Positions 26,358 through 35,116 of a stretch of 64,000 nt of DNA are shown here, one piece after another. This DNA comes from UBA7960 sp964624065. GTDB taxonomy: Bacteria; Bacteroidota; Bacteroidia; Bacteroidales; UBA7960. The position numbers and the translations under genes were made by a program. Each line of letters begins with the position of its first letter. Position 1 is the stretch's first letter. Under the pieces are notes generated by a model. It was not told where the DNA came from. It searched no databases and saw nothing but the letters and a program-made list of their open reading frames with translations. The stretch spans positions 11,339 to 75,338 of the forward strand of contig CAZUWF010000010.1 of the NCBI GenBank assembly GCA_964624065.1, in the 5' to 3' direction.

Positions 26358-27227
26358 ATGTTCCGCATTTACACCATGATGCTTCTGGCGGTGGCCTTTT
26401 GGGGATTTTCGTACGTTTGGATGAAAATCGTGATGGAGTTTTACTCGCCGGTTTCAACAATGTTGATGCGATTGGCCATTTCTTCGGCAATCATTTTCAC
26501 GATTTTCAGGAAGAGGATTACGAAAATTGAACACACCGATTACAAGTCGTTTTTTTTTCTGTCGATTTTTTCGCCGTTTCTTTATTTCATCGGTGAGAGT
26601 TTCGGGGTTTTTCACGTTTCGCCCGTGGTGGCATCGGTTATCGTGGCCACCATTCCTGTTTTTACACCATTATTGGGTTTTTTTGTGTTTAAGGAGAAAT
26701 TAACCTCCATCAACTTTTTTGGATTCGCGGCTTCATTTATGGGGGTGGTTGTAATGGTTCTAGACGTAAACATGCGGTTTACCGCCTCACCCAAAGGGGT
26801 GGCGTTTTTGTTCCTGGCTGTTTTCTCCGCCTTGGCAAGTATGGTTTTCCTAAAGAAGCTTACCTCCAAGTATTCTTCAACTACTATAATTGCCACCCAA
26901 AACCTATTGGGGGTTTTGCTTTTCCTTCCACTATTCATCATTACAGATTTTTCCGATTTCGTACATGTCAGGCCATCGGCCGGGGCAATGGCTTCGATTG
27001 TTGCACTAGCATTCTTTGCCTCCACCCTGGCGTTCATTTTCTTTACATCAGGTATAAGGGCTTTGGGGGTGGCAAAGGCCTCAATATACACAAATCTGAT
27101 ACCGGTGTTTACCGCATTGGTTTCGCTACTTGTATTGAAAGAGGTTATTGACACCCAAAAATTACTGGGTATGGGCCTTGTTATTTCAGGATTGTTCTTA
27201 ACCCAGCTGGGAAGAAAGGGAGCCTGA
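26358..27227 (+). CDS. EamA-type drug/metabolite transporter (first copy)
   Basis: A 289-residue inner-membrane protein with ten predicted helices arranged as two EamA halves (about 1-140 and 148-287). Features typical of the DMT superfamily are FWGFSYVWMKIVMEFYSP at the start, PVFTPLLGFFVFKEKLT at the end of half one, and the matching PVFTALVSLLVLKEVID in half two. The substrate cannot be predicted. The 190 bp before it are AT-rich with no clear promoter box, so it may be read through from pnuC. It is unrelated in detail to the second EamA protein at 39.9-40.7 kb. Confidence 0.88.
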   Translation: MFRIYTMMLLAVAFWGFSYVWMKIVMEFYSPVSTMLMRLAISSAIIFTIFRKRITKIEHTDYKSFFFLSIFSPFLYFIGESFGVFHVSPVVASVIVATIPVFTPLLGFFVFKEKLTSINFFGFAASFMGVVVMVLDVNMRFTASPKGVAFLFLAVFSALASMVFLKKLTSKYSSTTIIATQNLLGVLLFLPLFIITDFSDFVHVRPSAGAMASIVALAFFASTLAFIFFTSGIRALGVAKASIYTNLIPVFTALVSLLVLKEVIDTQKLLGMGLVISGLFLTQLGRKGA

Positions 27228-27265
27228 ACACGAACAGTTTTTTCATCGAAACCTGCAGGAACAAT

Positions 27266-27286
27266 AAAGAACAACCTAGGTTCTTT
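27266..27286 (+). terminator. Candidate hairpin after the EamA transporter gene
   Basis: AAAGAAC (27266-27272) pairs perfectly with GTTCTTT (27280-27286) across a 7-base loop, 38 bases after the stop. No long T run follows, so termination is uncertain. Confidence 0.35.
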
Positions 27287-27434
27287 GAATAATTTGAATC
27301 CTTGAAGAAAACTGTTTGGAGCAAAAACTAGCCCTTTGCTTTTTAATACCCCCTTGTTGTGAATTAATTAACAACTATTGACATTACACGGATCCCTTTT
27401 TAAAAAAACAGGGGATTGGTTTGTTTTTTTTTAG

Positions 27435-27442
27435 TAAGTTTG
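27435..27442 (+). promoter_or_regulatory. -7 box of the V-type ATPase operon
   Basis: TAAGTTTG matches TAnnTTTG, 35 bases before the subunit E ATG, after a T-rich tract. An ATTG at 27415-27418 could be the -33 element (16-base spacer). Confidence 0.5.
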
Positions 27443-27476
27443 CGCCTCGAAACAAAGTGATTAATTCTGAACCAAC

Positions 27477-28097
27477 ATGCAAACAAAACTTCAGGAACTT
27501 ACCGAAAAAATTTACCGTGAAGGCGTTGAAAAAGCCAACGAAGAGACCGAAAAAATCTTGAGTGCCGCAAGAAATGAAGCTCAAGACATTTTGGCCAAGG
27601 CCCGCAAAGAAGCCGAGAGCATTGTAAGAAATGCCGAAAAAGATGCCGGCGACCTAAGCAAAAATTCGCTTAACGAGCTTCAACTTGCAAGTCGGCAGGC
27701 CCTTACCGACCTGAAGCAAAAAATTGTAGATCTTGTTCAAGCCCAAACAATAAGACCCGAAACCAAAAAGGCGCTTCAAGATGGAGAATTCGCACAACAA
27801 ATAATCAAGACAATAATCTCAAACTGGAGTCCATCCGACTCAAAGTCAGTTGACCTGGCCGTACTCCTCCCATTAGCTCAACAAAAGGAGTTCGAAGCAT
27901 TTTTTGCCGGTCAGTTTGGCATATTAATGGAAAAAGGGTTGGAGGTGACATATTCCGACAGGATGAAGTCTGGATTTAAAATTGGCCCAAAAGCCGAAGG
28001 ATACATGATTTCCTTTACCGATGAAGATTTCGAGAACTTCTTCAAATCGTTCCTTCGCCCAAAACTAGTGCATTTGCTTTTCGACCAAAACAAATAG
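27477..28097 (+). CDS. ntpE: V/A-type ATPase subunit E (peripheral stalk)
   Basis: A 206-residue protein. The first 110 residues are a charged helical coiled coil (EEILSAARNEAQDILAKARKEA-like heptads), and the rest is a globular end, as in subunit E of the archaeal/bacterial V-type ATPase peripheral stalk. It is the first gene of the operon, 35 bases after a -7 box. Assignment rests on architecture and operon position. Sequence conservation in this subunit is always low. Confidence 0.85.
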   Translation: MQTKLQELTEKIYREGVEKANEETEKILSAARNEAQDILAKARKEAESIVRNAEKDAGDLSKNSLNELQLASRQALTDLKQKIVDLVQAQTIRPETKKALQDGEFAQQIIKTIISNWSPSDSKSVDLAVLLPLAQQKEFEAFFAGQFGILMEKGLEVTYSDRMKSGFKIGPKAEGYMISFTDEDFENFFKSFLRPKLVHLLFDQNK

Positions 28098-28125
28098 CCC
28101 CATTTTAAAAAAACCACCCCGAATC

Positions 28126-28950
28126 GTGAAGCGAAATTACTATTGTTTGGTAGCAGGGTTGCAAGATATTTACCTCGACATTCACAAACTGCAGCAAACC
28201 CGCTCGATGTTAAAGGAGGAGCTCAAAACCGATCTTCACCCCAATGACTACGAGTTGCTAAAGTTGCTCTTCCTGCCTCACGACAACAAGAACCTCCTGA
28301 GTGTTTTTTTAAAGACCAACAAACCATTTGACGAGAGGGGAAACTTTTCGCAGGAAGAAATTGAAGAGAACATTAAGGCACCGGCCACGCTACCCGAATA
28401 TATGATTAGGTTTATCGAGGCCCACAAGGAAAAGGAACCAATTTTTCAGGAAATGAGCCCCGAAAACGAGTTGGCAACGCTTTTTTACGATGAAATTCTC
28501 CTAACAAACAATAATTTTTTGAGGAATTGGTTCGAATTTGACATGAACCTTCGCAACATTGTTACCGCTTTGGTTTCGCGAAAGCACAACCTTGTGTACG
28601 AAAATCAAATAGTGGGGAGCGGCGACACCTCAAATACCATACGAAGAAGTCATTCGCGCGATTTTGGCCTTGCACAAGAGCTTCCTTACATCGAAGACTT
28701 GGCAAACATTATTAGGATTGAAGATATTCAGGAGCGCGAAAAAGCAATTGACGAGATGAAGTGGAAACACCTCGACGAGGTTACTTTTTTTGAGTACTTC
28801 ACCGCCGAAAAGGTATTTGCTTTTATAATAAAGCTCGAAATAATTGAAAGGTGGCTTGGAATTGATAAGCCAACCGGCAATGAGTTGTTCAAAAAACTAC
28901 TCGAAGAGCTAAAAGGCACCTACAAACTTCCGGAAATTTTTACTAAATAA
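28126..28950 (+). CDS. DUF2764 family protein of the V-type ATPase operon
   Basis: A 274-residue, mostly helical, soluble protein that starts with the family signature MKRNYYCLVAGLQDI from a GTG codon. DUF2764 genes occur in Bacteroidota V-type ATPase operons between subunits E and A, where other bacteria encode the central-stalk connector subunit C. By position it is a candidate stand-in for subunit C, which is otherwise not recognisable here; this is inference. It lies 28 bases after subunit E and ends 6 bases before subunit A. Confidence 0.85.
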   Translation: MKRNYYCLVAGLQDIYLDIHKLQQTRSMLKEELKTDLHPNDYELLKLLFLPHDNKNLLSVFLKTNKPFDERGNFSQEEIEENIKAPATLPEYMIRFIEAHKEKEPIFQEMSPENELATLFYDEILLTNNNFLRNWFEFDMNLRNIVTALVSRKHNLVYENQIVGSGDTSNTIRRSHSRDFGLAQELPYIEDLANIIRIEDIQEREKAIDEMKWKHLDEVTFFEYFTAEKVFAFIIKLEIIERWLGIDKPTGNELFKKLLEELKGTYKLPEIFTK

Positions 28951-28956
28951 CAAAAT

Positions 28957-30714
28957 ATGAACACAACAGGTAAGGTAAAAGGGATTATCGCCAACCTTGT
29001 GATTGTTGAAGCCAACGGCACCGTGGCACAAAACGAAATTTGCTACATCAAGCACGAAGGCACGCAGCTCATGGCAGAGGTTATTAAGATCCTTGGAAAA
29101 AAGGTTTACGTTCAGGTTTTCGAAAGTACCCGTGGATTAAAAATTAACTCGGAGGTAGATTTTGTGGGCAGGATGCTCGAGATTGATCTCGGACCGGGGC
29201 TTTTGTCAAAGAACTTCGACGGCCTTCAAAACAACCTCGACACCATGGAAGGGGTTTTCCTCAAAAGAGGTGAATATACCGATGGGCTTGACAATAGCAA
29301 GGATTTTAGCTTCAAGCCCCTTGCCCAAAAAGGCGAAAAGGTTACTGCGGGAAGTTGGTTAGGTGAGGTGATCGAAAATTGGATTCCTCACAAAATTATG
29401 GTTCCATTCAAGCTTAGCGGCGAGTACACCGTGAAAAGCGTAAAAGAAGCTGGAGACTACAAAATTACGGAAGTAGTTGCAGTTATTACGGATGCAGAGG
29501 GAACCGACTTCGAAATTACCATGCGTCAAAAGTGGCCTGTGAAGGTTCCAATTCGTGCTTATAAAGAAAAGCCAAGGCCCTTCAAGGTTCTCGAAACCGG
29601 GGTAAGGGTTATGGATACACTAAACCCAATAGCAGAGGGCGGCACCGGCTTCATTCCGGGTCCTTTCGGTAGCGGGAAAACTGTTTTGCAGCACAACCTT
29701 TCGAAAAACGCTGAAGCCGACCTGGTTGTTATAGCCGCCTGCGGTGAGCGAGCCAACGAGGTTGTGGAAATTTTTACCGAGTTTCCCGAACTCGAAGACC
29801 CGCGATCTGGCCGCAAGTTGATGGAGCGTACTACTATCATCGCAAACACCTCAAATATGCCCGTTGCAGCCCGCGAAGCATCGGTTTACACCGCAATGAC
29901 CATTGCAGAGTATTACCGTGCAATGGGATTGAAGGTTTTGCTACTTGCCGACTCAACCTCTCGCTGGGCCCAAGCACTTAGGGAAATGTCAAACCGAATG
30001 GAGGAACTTCCCGGCCCCGACGGCTTCCCAATGGATCTGCCTGCAATCATTTCGAACTTTTATGCAAGGGCAGGTTTCGTTTACCTAAACAATGGAAAAA
30101 CCGGTTCGATAACCTTTATCGGAACCGTTTCGCCGGCTGGTGGTAACCTTAAGGAGCCCGTTACCGAATCGACCAAGAAGGCTGCAAGGTGCTTTTACGC
30201 ATTATCACAAAACAGGGCCGACAGCAAGAGGTACCCGGCCATTAACCCCCTCGACAGTTACTCCAAGTACCTCGAGTACCCCGAAATCATTGAGCACCTA
30301 AATAACAAGATAGCCCCCAACTGGGTAGAGATGGTTTTGGAAGCCAAAACGCTCATGATTAGAGGCAAGGAAGCTTACGAGCAAATGAATATTCTCGGCG
30401 AAGACGGAGTGCCCATGGATTACCACTTCCGTTTCTGGAAATCGGAGCTCATCGACTTCGTTATCCTGCAACAAGATGCATTCGACAAGATTGATATGTC
30501 ATCATCATTGAAAAGGCAGCATTCCATGCTGGAAAAGGTTTTGGAAATTTGCAATATGGAGTTCAAATTCGATTCATTTACAGAGTTCAACCCTTTCTTC
30601 AAGCGTTTAATCAACTCCTTAAAACAAATGAACTATTCGATTTTCGATTCGGACAATTATCACAAATTCAAAAACGAACTGAATTCAATTATCGACGAAA
30701 GGAGGGTTAAGTAA
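28957..30714 (+). CDS. ntpA: V/A-type ATPase catalytic subunit A
   Basis: A 585-residue catalytic subunit that hydrolyses or makes ATP on the cytoplasmic V1/A1 head. The Walker A motif is GPFGSGKT (about 235-242), with the conserved catalytic Glu in AACGERANEVVEI. The non-homologous insert typical of A subunits lies before the P-loop region (about 110-190). SGRKLMERTTIIANTSNMP and LLADSTSRWAQALREMS are strongly conserved. Its stop overlaps the subunit B start by one base. Confidence 0.97.
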   Translation: MNTTGKVKGIIANLVIVEANGTVAQNEICYIKHEGTQLMAEVIKILGKKVYVQVFESTRGLKINSEVDFVGRMLEIDLGPGLLSKNFDGLQNNLDTMEGVFLKRGEYTDGLDNSKDFSFKPLAQKGEKVTAGSWLGEVIENWIPHKIMVPFKLSGEYTVKSVKEAGDYKITEVVAVITDAEGTDFEITMRQKWPVKVPIRAYKEKPRPFKVLETGVRVMDTLNPIAEGGTGFIPGPFGSGKTVLQHNLSKNAEADLVVIAACGERANEVVEIFTEFPELEDPRSGRKLMERTTIIANTSNMPVAAREASVYTAMTIAEYYRAMGLKVLLLADSTSRWAQALREMSNRMEELPGPDGFPMDLPAIISNFYARAGFVYLNNGKTGSITFIGTVSPAGGNLKEPVTESTKKAARCFYALSQNRADSKRYPAINPLDSYSKYLEYPEIIEHLNNKIAPNWVEMVLEAKTLMIRGKEAYEQMNILGEDGVPMDYHFRFWKSELIDFVILQQDAFDKIDMSSSLKRQHSMLEKVLEICNMEFKFDSFTEFNPFFKRLINSLKQMNYSIFDSDNYHKFKNELNSIIDERRVK

Positions 30715-32039
30715 TGGAAAAGCAAACACAAGCATTTCAGAGGGTTTACACCAAGCTGTTTCAGATAACCAAGGCTACCGTATCCTTGCGTGCCGAAGGA
30801 GTTGGCAACGAGGAGCTGGCTATTGTTGATGGCAGGCTGGCCCAGGTGGTAAAAATCATTGAAGACATAGTTACCCTTCAAGTGTTTTCGGGCACCGAGG
30901 GCATTCCTACAAACGCGGAGGTAATTTTCACTGGCAAACCCCCAACCCTCAAGGTGGGTGATGACCTTGCAGGGCGCTTCTTCAACTCCTACGGCGAGCC
31001 ACTCTACGGCAGCCCCATTATGGGCGAGGAACTCGAAATTGGCGGGCCTAGCGTTAACCCGGTCAGGCGCAAGCAGCCATCTGAACTTATTGCAACGGGT
31101 ATCGCGGGCATTGACCTCAACAACTCACTCGTAACCGGTCAAAAAATCCCCTTCTTTGCCGACCCCGACCAGCCATTCAACCAAGTAATGGCAAACGTTG
31201 CCCTCAGGGCCAAGGCAGACAAGATTATTTTGGGTGGCACCGGACTCACCAACGATGATTACCTGTTCTTCAAAAATGTTTTTGACAACGCCGGGGCACT
31301 TGACAGGATAGTTGGCTTCATAAACACTACCGAAGACCCACCTGTAGAAAGGCTATTGGTACCTGATATGGCACTTACTGCCGCCGAGTACTTTGCCGTG
31401 AAAAAGAATGAAAAGGTGCTGGTTTTGCTCACCGACCTTACCCTATATGCCGATGCCTTGAGTATTGTGTCAAACAGGATGGATCAAATCCCATCGAAGG
31501 ATAGCATGCCCGGTTCCCTTTACTCCGACCTTGCCCGCCTTTACGAAAAAGCGGTGCAGTTTCCCCAAGGTGGTTCAATTACAATTATTGCCGTAACCAC
31601 CCTTTCGAGTGGCGATATCACCCACGCCATACCCGACAACACCGGGTACATTACCGAGGGGCAGCTATTTCTGAGACGCGACAGTGATATTGGCAAGGTT
31701 ATAGTTGACCCCTTCAGGAGCCTTTCGCGTTTGAAGCAACTAGTAATTGGTAAGAAAACCCGCAAGGATCACCCTCAAGTGATGAATGCGGCCGTGAGGC
31801 TATACGCCGATGCGGCCAATGCCAAGACAAAGCTGGAAAACGGGTTTGACCTTTCTGATTACGACGAGCGGACTCTCAACTTCGCAAAAAAATATAGCGA
31901 GAAGCTTTTGGCAATCGACGTAAACATTGACGTGGATACTATGCTCGAAACGGCATACGAGCTTTTCAGGGAGTACTTCTCCCCTGCCGAAGTTGGCATC
32001 CGTCAAGAATTTATTGATATGTACTGGAAAAAAAGCTAA
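30714..32039 (+). CDS. ntpB: V/A-type ATPase regulatory subunit B
   Basis: A 441-residue non-catalytic nucleotide-binding subunit that alternates with A in the head. It lacks a Walker A motif, as B subunits do. Conserved segments include GEPLYGSPIM, RRKQPSELIATGIAGIDLNN and the central LVLLTDLTLYADAL-like helix; the Arg-finger region SRLKQL sits near the C-terminal third. It overlaps the A subunit stop by one base (TAATG) and is followed after 3 bases by subunit D, so translation is coupled. Confidence 0.97.
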   Translation: MEKQTQAFQRVYTKLFQITKATVSLRAEGVGNEELAIVDGRLAQVVKIIEDIVTLQVFSGTEGIPTNAEVIFTGKPPTLKVGDDLAGRFFNSYGEPLYGSPIMGEELEIGGPSVNPVRRKQPSELIATGIAGIDLNNSLVTGQKIPFFADPDQPFNQVMANVALRAKADKIILGGTGLTNDDYLFFKNVFDNAGALDRIVGFINTTEDPPVERLLVPDMALTAAEYFAVKKNEKVLVLLTDLTLYADALSIVSNRMDQIPSKDSMPGSLYSDLARLYEKAVQFPQGGSITIIAVTTLSSGDITHAIPDNTGYITEGQLFLRRDSDIGKVIVDPFRSLSRLKQLVIGKKTRKDHPQVMNAAVRLYADAANAKTKLENGFDLSDYDERTLNFAKKYSEKLLAIDVNIDVDTMLETAYELFREYFSPAEVGIRQEFIDMYWKKS

Positions 32040-32042
32040 GTA

Positions 32043-32645
32043 ATGTCTGTCAAGTTTCAATATAACAAAACCTCGCTCCAGTACCTAAACAAGCAACTTA
32101 AGATTAGGACAGGTGCTTTACCTACCTTGAAAAACAAGGAGTCGGCCCTACGCATCGAGGTCAAGAAGTTTAAGAACTTGGTGGAGGAGTACGACCAAAA
32201 GTTAAAGCAAAAACTGGACGAACACCAAAGGGCAATTGAATTGTGGGGAGAGTTTGACAACAACCTGGTTTCAATTGAAGGGGTAGATGTTTCTATAAAG
32301 AAAATAGCGGGCGTAAGGATTCCGGTCCTCGAAGACGTAAAATTCAAGGTGCAGGGGTTTAGTCTCTTCACCAACCCTGGCTGGTACCTGGATGGCATTG
32401 CCATTTCCAAAGAACTTGCTTACGTGGCCATAGAGCGTGAGGTTTACATTCAGGAAATGGAAATTCTGGAATACGCAAGACGCAAGACCACCCAAAAGGT
32501 TAACCTCTACGAAAAGGTTCAAATACCGGGCTTTCAAACCGCCATTCGTAAAATTAAGAGATACCTTGAAGATGAGGAGAACCTAAGCAAGGCATCCCAA
32601 AAGATTGTAAAATCGAGAATTCAAGAAATGGAGGCGGCACTATGA
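32043..32645 (+). CDS. ntpD: V/A-type ATPase central-shaft subunit D
   Basis: A 200-residue, almost wholly helical protein, the rotor shaft equivalent to F-type gamma. It starts with YNKTSLQYLNKQLKIR, a D-subunit-like N-terminal helix, and ends with a second long helix (RKTTQKVNLYEKVQIPGFQ onward) that pairs with it as an antiparallel coiled coil. The stop overlaps the start of subunit I by four bases. Confidence 0.9.
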   Translation: MSVKFQYNKTSLQYLNKQLKIRTGALPTLKNKESALRIEVKKFKNLVEEYDQKLKQKLDEHQRAIELWGEFDNNLVSIEGVDVSIKKIAGVRIPVLEDVKFKVQGFSLFTNPGWYLDGIAISKELAYVAIEREVYIQEMEILEYARRKTTQKVNLYEKVQIPGFQTAIRKIKRYLEDEENLSKASQKIVKSRIQEMEAAL

Positions 32646-34462
32646 TTGTTCCTATGACAAAATACTCATTCTTGGTCTACCACCAAAACTACCAAGAATT
32701 TTTGGAGGGAATCCGAGACTTGGGGGTGCTGCACGTGGTGGAAAGAGAAAAGGATGTTTCCGATTCGACCATCGAAAAGTACTCTGAACTAAAGGGAATA
32801 TCAGATGTATTGAAAGCCCTTTTGGCTCGCAACACTAAAAACACGCCTGCCGGTTCGAAAATCATCGAAGGGGAGGAAGCACTTACAAATGTGATAAAGC
32901 TTCAAGGCGACCTGGAGGGCAAAAAACACCAGCTTGCCGTACTTCGCAAGGAAATGAACTATGCCGCACCCTGGGGCAATTTTTCGGTTGATACTATAGC
33001 AAAACTCAAGGAGGCCGGGCTATCTGTTAGATTTTTCACTGTTTCGGCACGCAAGTACAACCACGAATGGGAAAACCTTTATCCGATAAAGGTGGTAGGC
33101 CAGCAGGCAGGATTGTATTACGTGGTGGCAATTGCTCCAAGTTGCGACAAGCTGGAACTCGATATGGAAGATATGCGTCAGCCCGAAAGGTCAATTTTCG
33201 ACCTAGGGCTTTTGTACCAAAAAATCCAAGAAGACATCGACTCCCTGAACCAGAAGCTTGACCACCATGCAACTCATAGCATCGAAGCCATAAAAAAGGT
33301 AATGTTGGAGAAAAAGGAGAACCTTCACTACGAAAAAGCTTTGTACAACACATCAAAAGAGGCCGATGAAAAGGTAATGCTGCTTGAGGGTTGGGTTCCG
33401 GTTGAAAAGAAAGGAGAGCTTAATGGGTTTTTGGACACAAACAACATCTTGTACGTTGAGACCAAGCCTGGTGGCATCGATTCACCGCCAGTTTTGCTAA
33501 AAAACAAAAAATTCTTCGACAAATTCGAACCGATCGGTGAATTGTACTCATTGCCTTCGTACCAAGAAATGGACCTTACTCCATTCTTTGCGCCATTTTA
33601 CCTGCTGTTCTTCGGATTCTGTCTGGGAGATGTTGGCTATGGTTTGCTTTTGGCAATTGGTGCTTTGGTAGCACGGCGCAAGGTCGCGGCAAAGCTAAAA
33701 CCTTTATCGAGCCTGGTTTTCTACCTTGGGTTGTCAACAGTTTTGTTTGGTCTTATTGGTGGAACTTTCTTCGGAATACCATTATACGAAACCTCGCTAC
33801 CTGTTTACAGCACCCTTGCAGCGAATTTCAAGGCTCAGGGTACCGACATCAACCAGCTAATGTTTGGTTTGGCCTTGGTGTTTGGTGGAATTCAAATCCT
33901 TTTTGGCTTGTTTTTGAAGGCCATAAACGAGATAAGGATGTTTGGCTGGGGCTTTGCCATTGGTACTATTGGGTGGATAGTTTTGCTTTTGGGTGCCGTT
34001 GCAATTGGCCTGGTGCACAAACTTGGAGGCGTTGAAATGGGTGTACTTAAAACACCTCTTTACATTATCGTAATTGTTAGTGCCGTACTAATCCTTCCGT
34101 TGAACAACCTTGGAAGGAACATCCTGCTCAATACCGGTGCAGGCCTTTGGAATGTTTACAATATGGTAACCGGATTGCTTGGCGATATGCTATCTTACAT
34201 TCGACTTTTCGCATTGGGTATTTCTAGTGCCATAATGGGCTACGTTTTCAATAGCCTGGCGGTTAATATGAGTGGCAGCATACCTGTTTTGAGTGCCATT
34301 ATTATGGTAATAATTCTCGTGATTGGTCATAGTATCAACCTTTTCATGTCGGGACTTGGTGCGTTCGTGCACCCACTCCGCCTCACCTTCGTTGAATTTT
34401 ACAAAAATGCCGGATTTGTTGGCGGTGGCAAAAAATACGAACCTTTTAAAAAACTCACTTGA
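32642..34462 (+). CDS. ntpI: V/A-type ATPase membrane stator subunit I
   Basis: A 606-residue protein with a soluble N-terminal half (about 1-310) and a membrane half of about seven to eight helices. The membrane half carries the ion half-channels. The motif LSYIRLFALGISSA holds the conserved Arg that faces the ion-binding Glu of subunit K, and FGFCLGDVGYGLLL begins the membrane domain. Short coiled-coil stretches in the soluble part fit its role as collar and stator. It overlaps subunit D (ATGA) and ends 24 bases before subunit K. Confidence 0.95.
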   Translation: MIVPMTKYSFLVYHQNYQEFLEGIRDLGVLHVVEREKDVSDSTIEKYSELKGISDVLKALLARNTKNTPAGSKIIEGEEALTNVIKLQGDLEGKKHQLAVLRKEMNYAAPWGNFSVDTIAKLKEAGLSVRFFTVSARKYNHEWENLYPIKVVGQQAGLYYVVAIAPSCDKLELDMEDMRQPERSIFDLGLLYQKIQEDIDSLNQKLDHHATHSIEAIKKVMLEKKENLHYEKALYNTSKEADEKVMLLEGWVPVEKKGELNGFLDTNNILYVETKPGGIDSPPVLLKNKKFFDKFEPIGELYSLPSYQEMDLTPFFAPFYLLFFGFCLGDVGYGLLLAIGALVARRKVAAKLKPLSSLVFYLGLSTVLFGLIGGTFFGIPLYETSLPVYSTLAANFKAQGTDINQLMFGLALVFGGIQILFGLFLKAINEIRMFGWGFAIGTIGWIVLLLGAVAIGLVHKLGGVEMGVLKTPLYIIVIVSAVLILPLNNLGRNILLNTGAGLWNVYNMVTGLLGDMLSYIRLFALGISSAIMGYVFNSLAVNMSGSIPVLSAIIMVIILVIGHSINLFMSGLGAFVHPLRLTFVEFYKNAGFVGGGKKYEPFKKLT

Positions 34463-34486
34463 TGTTTCACTTAAATCAATAAAATT

Positions 34487-34933
34487 ATGGAACCTATTAT
34501 TCTTGCGTACATTGGTGTTGGATTGATGATTGGCCTTGCCGGAATTGGAAGTGCCTTTGGTGTGTCAATAGGCGGTAATGCCTCAATCGGTGCTATGAAA
34601 AAAAACAGCGATGCTTTTGGTAATTACCTAATTCTAAGTGCCCTTCCCGGCACTCAGGGCCTTTATGGCTTTATGGGTTATTTTATACTGTCTGGGTATC
34701 TTGTTCCTGAAATTACTTGGGCAACTGCTGCTGCAATTTTTGGTGCAGGCCTTGCACTTGGCTTCGTGGGGCTGCTCTCGGCTATTCGTCAGGGGCAGGT
34801 TTGCGCTAATGGAATTGCAGCAATCGGATCGGGCCACAATGTATTTGGCAACACCATGATCCTTGCGGTATTCCCAGAGCTTTATGCCATCATTGCGTTT
34901 GCGGCTACGTTTCTAATAGCTGGCTCATTGTAG
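34487..34933 (+). CDS. ntpK: V/A-type ATPase rotor-ring subunit K with a Na+-binding signature
   Basis: A 148-residue proteolipid with four membrane helices (two fused hairpins), forming the rotor ring. The five side chains that bind Na+ in Enterococcus hirae NtpK (Leu61, Thr64, Gln65, Gln110, Glu139) have exact counterparts here at a constant offset of 8: Leu53, Thr56, Gln57, Gln102 and Glu131. They lie in LPGTQGLYGF, AIRQGQV and VFPELYAII. This points to Na+ rather than H+ coupling, by comparison with the known family structure. It is the last gene of the operon; no subunit F gene was recognised. Confidence 0.95.
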   Translation: MEPIILAYIGVGLMIGLAGIGSAFGVSIGGNASIGAMKKNSDAFGNYLILSALPGTQGLYGFMGYFILSGYLVPEITWATAAAIFGAGLALGFVGLLSAIRQGQVCANGIAAIGSGHNVFGNTMILAVFPELYAIIAFAATFLIAGSL

Positions 34934-35081
34934 TCAAAAAGAGATTATTACGGTACATTGGGGCTGCCTCGATAGAAGAAAAACCTTGTTTCGCCACCAA
35001 ACAACTTATACCCTGAAAAATACAAATTTCAGAATACCGGTGTTTGTTTTACGGGGAAATTTTTTGATTTTGTTTCGTGGT

Positions 35082-35105
35082 GGCCAAAAGGCATCTTTTG
35101 AGGCC
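35082..35105. terminator. Candidate terminator between the ATPase operon and the TonB receptor gene
   Basis: A bulged hairpin, GGCC-AAAAG-GCAT-CTTTT-GA-GGCC, between two convergent genes. On the plus strand a CTTTTCTTT tract follows, which fits termination of the ATPase operon. Confidence 0.4.
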
Positions 35106-35116
35106 GTCCCTTTTCT

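Noticed and set aside
27392..27432. ATCCC/GGGAT hairpin followed by a T run before the ATPase operon
   Set aside because: The stem is only 5 bp with a 15-base AT loop and it overlaps the likely promoter region, so I did not call it a terminator.
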